A DNA stretch of 7,314 nt from an uncultured Bacilli bacterium (GTDB lineage: Bacteria > Bacillota_I > Bacilli_A > RF39 > UBA660), in assembly GCA_944331815.1 (NCBI GenBank), contig CALVIQ010000073.1, positions 1 to 7,314 on the forward strand. Direction: 5' to 3'. The position numbers were made by a program, and so were the translations under genes. Shown here in pieces: positions 1 to 4,875 of this stretch. Every line of letters begins with the position of its first letter. Position 1 is the first letter of the stretch. The notes below the pieces were generated by a model. That model saw only the letters and a program-made list of their open reading frames with translations, ran no database searches and was not told where the DNA came from.

Positions 1-853
1 AACAACACAAAATATGAACTAAACATCTTTTAATTCTATTATAAGTATAATTTTTATGCTTAACATTACTAATTAACTCTTCTATATTGTTTGATTTTAA
101 AATATTTTTTTTAAGTAAACTATTTAAACTAACATCAATATCTTGATATTTTGTTAAATCTTCGGACATTATTTTATGTTTAATAATTAAATAAAAATCA
201 TTTAAATTTATATTTTTAATATAGTTAGTATTAGGAACATATTTTAATATATCTTTATTTTCATAAATTAAATTTCTAATACTAGAAGCACTACTTATTT
301 TACCATTTGTATTTTTATCATGATAATCATTTGTTCTTTTAATTGTAATTGGTTTTATTTTACTATTTAATTTTTTAATAGCTTTTATATAACTAACACC
401 TAATAAATCATTGGGTGTATTAACTGAAATATTTATTTTATTTTTTAAAGCAATATCGATTGCTTTCGGATAATTATATCCTTTTTTTAATAAATCTTTT
501 ATATCAATATTTGTATCAGCAATTTTATATAAAACATCTATATCATTTAATTCACTACCAAAAACTAAATAATCACATTTTAAATTATCTAAAATACTAA
601 TTGCTCCATATGCATAAATATCAGCAGATTGTGTAGCAAAAGCAAAAGGTAATTCGACTACTAGATCTATACCATAATCTAAAGCTAACTTAGTTTTATC
701 CCATTTATTTATAACTGATACATCGCCACGATTTAAAAAATTACCAACTAAAACTAATGTAATAACTTCATTTGGAAATAATTCTTTAACTTTATTTAAA
801 TGATATATATGTCCATTATGAAATGGATTATATTCACAAATAATACCAACCAT
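1..853 (-). CDS. tmcAL: tRNA(Met) cytidine acetate ligase TmcAL (YlbM), N-terminal 284 residues, cut by window edge
   Basis: This family ATP-dependently acetylates C34 of elongator tRNA(Met), giving ac4C in the anticodon, in the cytoplasm. I translated the minus strand from ATG at 853; the frame stays open to base 1, so only 284 codons of a usual 390-415 are present. Visible motifs are the nucleotidyltransferase start GIICEYNPFHNGH (HxGH at residues 12-15), VGNFLNRGD (36-44), ELPFAFATQSAD, a SASSIR motif (188-193, the ISSTxIR-type nucleotide-binding signature) and YTYNRIKR (269-276), all in the order expected for YlbM. The start is fixed by AGGTGA at 860-865, 6 nt upstream. It is divergent from yceD-rpmF, the same neighbours as ylbM/ylbN/rpmF in Bacillus. 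No frameshift or internal stop is seen. Identity is secure; the C-terminal part lies outside the window. Confidence 0.95.
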   Translation of the reverse strand, partial: MVGIICEYNPFHNGHIYHLNKVKELFPNEVITLVLVGNFLNRGDVSVINKWDKTKLALDYGIDLVVELPFAFATQSADIYAYGAISILDNLKCDYLVFGSELNDIDVLYKIADTNIDIKDLLKKGYNYPKAIDIALKNKINISVNTPNDLLGVSYIKAIKKLNSKIKPITIKRTNDYHDKNTNGKISSASSIRNLIYENKDILKYVPNTNYIKNINLNDFYLIIKHKIMSEDLTKYQDIDVSLNSLLKKNILKSNNIEELISNVKHKNYTYNRIKRCLVHILCC

Positions 854-859
854 ATAAAA

Positions 860-899
860 TCACCTAAGTAGATTATATCAAATTTATTTACTTTTTAAA
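860..899 (-). promoter_or_regulatory. tmcAL promoter with Shine-Dalgarno
   Basis: On the minus strand an extended -10, TGA followed by TATAAT (872-877), lies 16 nt from a weak -35 TTTAAA (894-899). Only 6 nt separate TATAAT from the SD AGGTGA (860-865), so transcription should begin at about the first base of the SD. It is interleaved with the divergent yceD promoter. Confidence 0.6.
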
Positions 900-926
900 A
901 ATTTTTTTGTATAATTAAGTAGGTGA
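887..926 (+). promoter_or_regulatory. yceD-rpmF promoter with Shine-Dalgarno
   Basis: TTTACT (887-892), a 17-nt spacer and a perfect TATAAT (910-915) form a sigma-A type promoter. The SD AGGTGA (921-926) follows after 5 nt, and ATG 932 after another 5 nt. The predicted start point (about 921-922) coincides with the SD, giving a leader of only about 10-12 nt. Confidence 0.7.
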
Positions 927-931
927 TTCAA

Positions 932-1399
932 ATGAATGTTGATATTACAAGATTAAAAAGCGGTATTGATTCTAATGTTGTAATTGATTTAAATTATTCA
1001 TTTACAAAAGAACAATTAGAAAATACTAATATTTTAGAACTAAATAACATAAAAATAAAAGGTGAAATAACTAATGGAATAGAGGATTATCATTTAAAAT
1101 TAAGTATTGAAGGAACTATGATTTTACCTTGTTCAATTAGTTTAAAACCAACAAAATATCCATTTTCTATTGAAATAGATGATGATTTAAGTGAATTTTT
1201 AGAAGAAAATTTAGAAAATAATCAAAATACTATTGATATTTTTCCAATAATATGGGAAAATATATTAATGGAAATTCCCCTTAAAGTTGTAAATGAAGAT
1301 TTATCGGATGTAAAAAAAGAAGGCAAAGGCTGGAAATTTATAACTGATAAGGAAGAAAGAATTAATCCTGAATTAGAAAAACTAAAAGATTTATTATAG
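932..1399 (+). CDS. yceD: YceD/DUF177 family protein (YlbN)
   Basis: The product is a 155-residue DUF177 protein. Homologues in E. coli and plants are linked to 23S rRNA accumulation; the molecular activity is not established. Family hallmarks are the position directly before rpmF, a central beta-rich segment with a conserved Cys (C67 in MILPCSISL), an acidic stretch around residues 80-100, and the C-terminal NPELEKLKDLL, which matches the usual DPRLAxLxxLL ending. ATG 932 is chosen because AGGTGA sits 5 nt upstream. An in-frame GTG at 923 would give three more residues, but it is part of that SD and is unlikely to be the start. Rpm gene rpmF begins 13 nt after the stop, so the two form an operon, as ylbN-rpmF do in Bacillus. 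Confidence 0.9.
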   Translation: MNVDITRLKSGIDSNVVIDLNYSFTKEQLENTNILELNNIKIKGEITNGIEDYHLKLSIEGTMILPCSISLKPTKYPFSIEIDDDLSEFLEENLENNQNTIDIFPIIWENILMEIPLKVVNEDLSDVKKEGKGWKFITDKEERINPELEKLKDLL

Positions 1400-1406
1400 G
1401 GAGGTG
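1400..1406 (+). promoter_or_regulatory. rpmF ribosome binding site
   Basis: GGAGGTG lies 6 nt before the rpmF ATG and touches the yceD stop codon. It is a longer anti-SD match than the AGGTGA used by most other genes here, as expected for a highly translated ribosomal protein lacking its own promoter. Confidence 0.75.
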
Positions 1407-1412
1407 TTATAA

Positions 1413-1592
1413 ATGGCAGTACCATTTAGAAAAGTTAGTAAAACTCGTGGACGTAAAAGAAGAACTCATTATGTAATAAACGCTAATACAACAGTTAAAT
1501 GCCCAAAATGTGGTGAAATGATTAAACCACATAGAGTATGTCCAAAATGTGGAACTTACAAAAATAAAGAAGTAGTTAAAACAGCTGAATAG
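1413..1592 (+). CDS. rpmF: 50S ribosomal protein L32, zinc-binding form
   Basis: A 59-residue bL32, a structural protein of the large ribosomal subunit. The N-terminus [17 protein letters not shown] is the classic L32 basic tail (this lineage has F5R6 where many have K-R). Two CPKC pairs, C30/C33 and C43/C46, form an intact four-Cys zinc ribbon, so this is the zinc-dependent (C+) paralogue type. The protein ends TAE at a TAG stop. It is co-transcribed with yceD from the promoter at 887-926. The terminator hairpin starts inside the last codons. Length and motifs are normal. Confidence 0.98.
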   Translation: MAVPFRKVSKTRGRKRRTHYVINANTTVKCPKCGEMIKPHRVCPKCGTYKNKEVVKTAE

Positions 1593-1604
1593 TTGTTTTT
1601 TTTT
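1578..1604 (+). terminator. rpmF intrinsic terminator overlapping the end of the gene
   Basis: AAAACAGCT (1578-1586) pairs with AGTTGTTTT (1591-1599), a 9-bp stem with one G-U pair and loop GAAT. A run of nine T (1596-1604) follows. The 5' arm is made of the last sense codons of rpmF and the TAG stop lies in the loop and 3' arm. Confidence 0.75.
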
Positions 1605-1610
1605 GTAATT

Positions 1611-1633
1611 AAAAAACTATTAGATAGTTTTTT
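1611..1633. terminator. bidirectional terminator between convergent genes
   Basis: AAAAAACTAT (1611-1620) and ATAGTTTTTT (1624-1633) form a perfect 10-bp stem with a 3-nt loop. It carries a T-run on both strands, so it can end rpmF read-through on plus and the 140-residue gene on minus. The minus gene's TAA stop (1620-1622) falls at its apex. Confidence 0.7.
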
Positions 1634-2042
1634 GATATGTTAATTCTTCTATATCAATAAATCTAATAGTTTTATTTTTTAAGCAATTACAATATTCTAT
1701 TTCAGCTTCTTTTTCTTGTCTGTCTATACCATAACTTTTATCATTTTTAATTATAATAATTTCACTAGCTGTAGGAATATTATTTTTAAAATAATTAAAT
1801 TTTTCATTGTACCATTGATTTAAATAACTTGCTCTTAATTCAAATCGTATAAAATCAGTAACTATTCTTTTAACTCTTTGTTCAATTCTTTCATTAATTT
1901 TTTCATATTCCATAAAGTCATAAGGAATAATTAATTCTTCTTCTTGAACATTAATAATTTCATGTAAATGTTCCCAAATAATTGTATATTCTTCTTTACT
2001 ACATAAAATATAAACTTTTTTTCTGTTTTTAAAATCAACCAT
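1620..2042 (-). CDS. uncharacterised 140-residue protein, possible deoxyribosyltransferase-like (NDT/SLOG-type) fold
   Basis: I do not recognise the family. The protein is soluble (no membrane segment, no signal peptide) and charged. It opens with a short beta strand and turn (KKVYILCS, residues 8-15), then helix-forming charged segments (16-88, many E/K/R). The C-terminal third reads ASEIIIIKNDKSYG (92-105), EAEIEYCNCLKNKTIRFIDIE (112-132 region). That order, strand then KxDxxYG, then an acidic E-x-E-Y helix, then strand, resembles the nucleoside 2-deoxyribosyltransferase / DUF4406-like pattern (VVN..GYIG..T..EI.YA...GK.I.Y). This is a pattern-level inference only. Start ATG 2042 is backed by GAGGTGA 6 nt upstream and a strong promoter. 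It lies 52 nt downstream of rodA on the same strand and convergent with rpmF. No frameshift or odd composition is seen. Confidence 0.8.
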   Translation of the reverse strand: MVDFKNRKKVYILCSKEEYTIIWEHLHEIINVQEEELIIPYDFMEYEKINERIEQRVKRIVTDFIRFELRASYLNQWYNEKFNYFKNNIPTASEIIIIKNDKSYGIDRQEKEAEIEYCNCLKNKTIRFIDIEELTYQKTI

Positions 2043-2048
2043 ATAAAT

Positions 2049-2098
2049 TCACCTCTTCAAGTAGGGTATATACTATCATAAATCGTATTAATTGTCAA
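2049..2098 (-). promoter_or_regulatory. promoter of the 140-residue gene, overlapping the rodA stop codon
   Basis: On the minus strand a consensus -35 TTGACA (2093-2098), a 17-nt spacer and an extended -10 TGA-TAGTAT (2070-2075) are followed by SD GAGGTGA (within 2049-2057). The rodA stop TGA (2095-2097) lies inside the -35 hexamer. Its 12-nt gap between -10 and SD gives a more ordinary leader than most genes here. It has the best -35 in the window. Confidence 0.7.
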
Positions 2099-3219
2099 TT
2101 AGTGTACCTTAATGTTTCATTTGATATATTAAAAACGATTCCTATCATAATCATATAACTTAATAAAGAAGAACCGCCATAGCTTATAAATGGTAAAGTG
2201 ATTCCTGTTATAGGCATAAGACCAAAAGTCATTCCTATGTTTTGTAATTGTTGATAGATAAGCATCCCAACGATTCCTGATATAATATATTTATTAGTTA
2301 AATTAGTATTTTTCAATGCAAGTAATATTAATTTTATATCAAAAATAGTTATCAATGTTAATAAAAATAATACACCAATAAATCCAAAATTATTAGCATA
2401 TACTGCAAATATAAAATCGGTTTGAGGTTCAGGAAAATAAATAGGTGTGTTGTTGATTCCCATACCAAATAAACCACCAGAACCTATACTAGTAATTCCA
2501 TTTTCTAATTGATAACCACTACTATTAGACCAGTCTAATAATCTATCTATACGAAGAAAAAAATCTGTCCCAAAAATATTAATAAATAAATCAGTATTGG
2601 TGAAATATATGCCTAAAACTAAAATAATAAACAAAATTATAACCGAAAATAAAATAATAAACCATCGATATCTTATGCCAGAAATAAATAGCATAATAAT
2701 TGTAATTAATAAATATATTAATACAACACCAGTGTCTGGTTGTAAAAAAGTTAAAATACTAGGTATTAAAACAACAATTCCTATTTTTATTAAAAACTTA
2801 AATTCTTCTGAAATTGTAGGATTATTATATTTGTCATTAAAATTATGAATTAGAGTTCCTAGAGTAACTATTAATATAACTTTCATAAATTCACTAGGTT
2901 GAATAGTACCAATTCCAGGTATGCTAAACCAACATTTAGCATTATTAATAGGAGTTGCAAATAACAATAATCCTAATAGAGAAATAATTCCTATAGTATA
3001 AAATATCCAAATATTTTTATATATAAAATCATTGCCAACAAACATTATAAAATAGGCTATAACAAAACCAGCAATATACCATAGTAATTGCTTATATACT
3101 AAAGTATTATTTGATATTAAAATTTCTGCACTATTTATAGTAATTAGACTTATAACTATAAATAAAAATAAAAGTATTAATAACCATTTATCAACTTTAT
3201 ATTTTGAAATATTCTTCAT
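2095..3219 (-). CDS. rodA: SEDS-family peptidoglycan glycosyltransferase, RodA-type (FtsW/RodA/SpoVE family)
   Basis: A 374-residue polytopic membrane protein with about ten hydrophobic helices. SEDS proteins polymerise lipid II into glycan strands with a partner class b PBP. Family signatures appear in order: NAKCWFSIPG..IQPSEF (93-111), QPDTG (160-164), YQLENGITSIGSGGLFGMG (236-254), EPQTDFIFA (264-272) and PFISYGGSSLL (343-353). D268 in QTDFIF is the expected catalytic aspartate. The C-terminal QNIGMTFGLMPITGITLPF resembles RodA (NIGM-T) more than FtsW, so the elongation enzyme is favoured; SpoVE or another paralogue is possible. The usual acidic pair after TDFIFAV appears replaced by NN (276-277). 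Start ATG 3219 has AAGGTGA 4 nt upstream. No terminator is visible after it, so read-through into the 140-residue gene is likely. Confidence 0.93.
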   Translation of the reverse strand: MKNISKYKVDKWLLILLFLFIVISLITINSAEILISNNTLVYKQLLWYIAGFVIAYFIMFVGNDFIYKNIWIFYTIGIISLLGLLLFATPINNAKCWFSIPGIGTIQPSEFMKVILIVTLGTLIHNFNDKYNNPTISEEFKFLIKIGIVVLIPSILTFLQPDTGVVLIYLLITIIMLFISGIRYRWFIILFSVIILFIILVLGIYFTNTDLFINIFGTDFFLRIDRLLDWSNSSGYQLENGITSIGSGGLFGMGINNTPIYFPEPQTDFIFAVYANNFGFIGVLFLLTLITIFDIKLILLALKNTNLTNKYIISGIVGMLIYQQLQNIGMTFGLMPITGITLPFISYGGSSLLSYMIMIGIVFNISNETLRYTN

Positions 3220-3223
3220 AATT

Positions 3224-3265
3224 TCACCTTATTATTATCTTACACTAATTTTGCAAATTATACAA
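3224..3265 (-). promoter_or_regulatory. candidate rodA promoter and Shine-Dalgarno
   Basis: On minus, TTGTAT (3260-3265), a 17-nt spacer and TAAGAT (3237-3242) precede SD AGGTGA (3224-3229) by 7 nt. The hexamers are mediocre. A perfect TATAAT at 3257-3262 is an alternative -10 but lacks a convincing -35. Either choice leaves one TTTGCAAA palindrome within or beside the promoter. Confidence 0.4.
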
Positions 3266-3281
3266 TTAAAAATTTGCAAAA
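3249..3281. promoter_or_regulatory. inverted repeat of two TTTGCAAA palindromes, putative operator
   Basis: TTTTGCAAATT (3249-3259) and AATTTGCAAAA (3271-3281) are exact 11-bp inverted copies separated by 11 bp. Each contains the 8-bp palindrome TTTGCAAA, with centres 23 bp apart, about two helical turns. The pair lies between divergent rodA and the EIIB-like gene. The right copy contains the -35 (TTGCAA) of the EIIB-like gene. Two same-face palindromes fit an operator for a dimeric regulator; the regulator is unknown. Confidence 0.45.
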
Positions 3282-3314
3282 TAAGAAAATATATAGTATA
3301 ATTTATTAAGGTGA
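3274..3314 (+). promoter_or_regulatory. promoter and Shine-Dalgarno of the EIIB-like gene
   Basis: TTGCAA (3274-3279), a 17-nt spacer and a perfect TATAAT (3297-3302) are followed 6 nt later by AGGTGA (3309-3314). The predicted transcript starts at about the SD. The -35 is the core of the right-hand TTTGCAAA palindrome, so a protein bound there would block polymerase. Confidence 0.65.
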
Positions 3315-3319
3315 TAGGA

Positions 3320-3637
3320 ATGGAACATATGTGGCAATATTTAATAATAATTGCTGTTGCTATTATAATTGCTATTGCAATTATAAAATCTAAACAAAAA
3401 GATTTTAGATTAGAAGCAAATAAATTAATTGAGTATTTAGGTGGAAAAGATAATATTATTAATTACGAAACGAATAAATCAAGATTTATAGTTGAGTTAA
3501 AAGATACAAAAAAGGTTAATAAAGAGGGAATTCAAAAAATTGGTGCTCAAGGAATAGTTGAAATTGATAATCAATTAAAAATTATTTTAGGAGAACAAGC
3601 TCAAAAAATAAAAAAATTTATTGATGATTTAAAGTAA
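3320..3637 (+). CDS. membrane-anchored PTS EIIB (glucose-type) domain protein lacking the phosphorylated cysteine
   Basis: 105 residues: one N-terminal membrane helix (about 7-22, mostly I/A), then a basic linker and a single glucose-family EIIB domain (about 30-105). The domain is recognised by ANKLIEYLGGKDNI (33-46), the SRF-VEL strand (54-60), GIQKIGAQGIVEI (70-82) and KIILGEQA (87-94). In transporting EIIB proteins the site C-x-T-R-L-R carries the phospho-Cys; here the aligned segment is N52-K-S-R-F-I, with Asn for Cys, so phosphotransfer is not expected. No EIIC or EIIA is adjacent. A regulatory or structural role is inferred. Similar stand-alone EIIB-like proteins occur in Mollicutes. 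Start ATG 3320 is chosen from AGGTGA 5 nt upstream; the in-frame GTG at 3311 is inside that SD. Confidence 0.85.
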   Translation: MEHMWQYLIIIAVAIIIAIAIIKSKQKDFRLEANKLIEYLGGKDNIINYETNKSRFIVELKDTKKVNKEGIQKIGAQGIVEIDNQLKIILGEQAQKIKKFIDDLK

Positions 3638-3654
3638 CTTATGTTACTTTTTTT
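3631..3654 (+). terminator. intrinsic terminator of the EIIB-like gene, overlapping its stop codon
   Basis: AAAGTAAC (3631-3638) pairs with GTTACTTT (3643-3650), an 8-bp stem with loop TTAT. T continues to 3654, making a run of seven. The TAA stop (3635-3637) is inside the 5' arm. Only 5 nt separate it from the first Spo0A box. Confidence 0.75.
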
Positions 3655-3659
3655 CATAT

Positions 3660-3677
3660 TTCGACACTGTTCGACAA
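3660..3677 (-). promoter_or_regulatory. tandem Spo0A boxes upstream of the histidine kinase
   Basis: Read on minus, the site is TTGTCGAACAGTGTCGAA: two perfect TGTCGAA 0A boxes (3670-3676 and 3660-3666) in tandem with 3 bp between them, a 10-bp repeat. That is the geometry of the Spo0A dimer site at Bacillus abrB (TGTCGAA-3-TGACGAA). The boxes lie at roughly -50 to -34 relative to the predicted kinase start point and overlap its -35-like hexamer, the position used for Spo0A activation. The match is direct sequence; binding is inferred. Confidence 0.8.
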
Positions 3678-3715
3678 AATACTACAAAAAAAAATTATAT
3701 AATTTAATTAGGTGA
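3671..3715 (+). promoter_or_regulatory. spoIIE/spoIIG-like kinase promoter and Shine-Dalgarno
   Basis: TCGACA (3671-3676, 5 of 6 to TTGACA) is 21 bp from a perfect TATAAT (3698-3703). No usable hexamer exists at normal 16-18 bp spacing. A long 21-22 bp spacer with an 0A box over the -35 is the known design of the Spo0A-activated sigma-A promoters spoIIE and spoIIG. SD AGGTGA (3710-3715) follows TATAAT by 6 nt and precedes ATG by 5 nt. Confidence 0.7.
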
Positions 3716-3720
3716 TTTTA

Positions 3721-4875
3721 ATGTTATATCAAATTTTATTTAATGTAATTATTTTATTATTTCCATTAATAGTTAATTTATTTTATTGTACTTATAGTAA
3801 TAATATAAATAAAGAACAAAATAAATTATATATGGACATATCACTATTATCAAGTCTTTATTTGTTATTAATTTATAATCAAGGTAATACAAATTTAATA
3901 ATATTATTTAATATTCCATTGTTATTTGCTTTTATTAAAAGAAGAACATTTGTAAGTTTTATTATAACTTTTATTATTTTATTTAATTATACAGATACTA
4001 ATATAACAATATATATTATTGAATATTTAATATATTATTTAGTATATTTCTTTTATCAAAAAAACATATTAAATTTGTTTTTATTAATTAAATTTATTTT
4101 TAATTTTAATATTTTAACAAGTGTTATTTTTGTAACAACTACATATTTAGTCATATTTTTATATAAAAAAGGTGAGGATATAATAAAATTACATATGAAT
4201 ATAAAAGAATTAGAAAAAGAAACTCAATTAAGAACATCTTTATTTAAAATAACTCATGAAATTAAGAATCCTATAGCAGTATGTAAAAGTTATTTAGATA
4301 TGTTTGATATTAATAATAAAGATCATGAAAGATATATAGTTATTTTAAAAGAAGAAATGGATAAAATATTATTGTTATTGCAAGATTTTTTATCTATGAA
4401 TAAAATTAAAATTCAAAAAGAAATATTAGATATTAATTTATTGTTAGAAGATGTTGTAAAACAATTTGAACCAGTGTTAAAAGAAAAAAACATAATATTT
4501 AAACATAATATTTGTCAAGATGAAATTTTTATTGAAGGTGATTACAATAGGTTAAATCAAGTTTTAATAAATATGATAAAAAACAGTATTGAAGCAATAG
4601 AAAATAATGGCATAATAAAATTGGATTATAAATTAGATAATAATTTTAAAATTATAATTGAAGATAATGGAATAGGAATACCAGAAGACGAATTAGAAAA
4701 AATAAAAGAACCATTTTATACAACAAAAAAAAATGGTACAGGATTAGGTGTGTCATTATCAATTGAAATAATAAAATCTCATAATGGTAATATAAAATAT
4801 ATACCTTTAAAAAAAGGAACAAAAGTTATAATCGAATTACCTATTTATGAATCATTTTGCTTCGATGTAGACTGA
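3721..4875 (+). CDS. KinB-like membrane sensor histidine kinase, probable sporulation phosphorelay kinase
   Basis: 384 residues. The N-terminal half (about 3-148) holds six or seven hydrophobic helices with almost no extracytoplasmic domain, followed by a short charged coiled region (151-171). The kinase core has a complete set of boxes: H-box SLFKITHEIKNPIAVCKSYL with phospho-acceptor H179, N-box NMIKNSIEAI with N284 and N288, G1 EDNGIGIP with D315, F-box EPFYTT (330-335) and G2 GTGLG (339-343). The multi-helix sensor plus the HEIKNPIAVCK-type H-box resembles KinB and similar sporulation kinases. No response regulator is adjacent, as usual for orphan kinases feeding Spo0F/Spo0A. The tandem 0A boxes support that role. 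ATG 3721 is preferred; the in-frame GTG at 3712 lies in the SD. The 3' end overlaps the convergent transglutaminase-like gene by 24 bp, and no terminator is visible. Confidence 0.9.
   Translation: MLYQILFNVIILLFPLIVNLFYCTYSNNINKEQNKLYMDISLLSSLYLLLIYNQGNTNLIILFNIPLLFAFIKRRTFVSFIITFIILFNYTDTNITIYIIEYLIYYLVYFFYQKNILNLFLLIKFIFNFNILTSVIFVTTTYLVIFLYKKGEDIIKLHMNIKELEKETQLRTSLFKITHEIKNPIAVCKSYLDMFDINNKDHERYIVILKEEMDKILLLLQDFLSMNKIKIQKEILDINLLLEDVVKQFEPVLKEKNIIFKHNICQDEIFIEGDYNRLNQVLINMIKNSIEAIENNGIIKLDYKLDNNFKIIIEDNGIGIPEDELEKIKEPFYTTKKNGTGLGVSLSIEIIKSHNGNIKYIPLKKGTKVIIELPIYESFCFDVD

Noticed and set aside
653..659. Spo0A-box-like TTCGACT
   Set aside because: Single imperfect copy inside tmcAL coding sequence.
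1222..1425. Open frame of 67 codons on minus
   Set aside because: Lies antisense within yceD and the start of rpmF, has no SD, and has the low-complexity Ser/Phe/Ile makeup typical of AT-rich antisense.
2597..2848. Open frame of 83 codons on plus
   Set aside because: Antisense to rodA membrane helices, no family features, no SD.
3257..3262. Perfect TATAAT on minus as the rodA -10
   Set aside because: No acceptable -35 at 16-18 bp; kept only as an alternative to TAAGAT at 3237-3242.
4804..4817. CCTTT/AAAGG hairpin as terminator of the transglutaminase-like gene
   Set aside because: Only 5 bp, inside the kinase gene, and not followed by a T-run in the minus direction.
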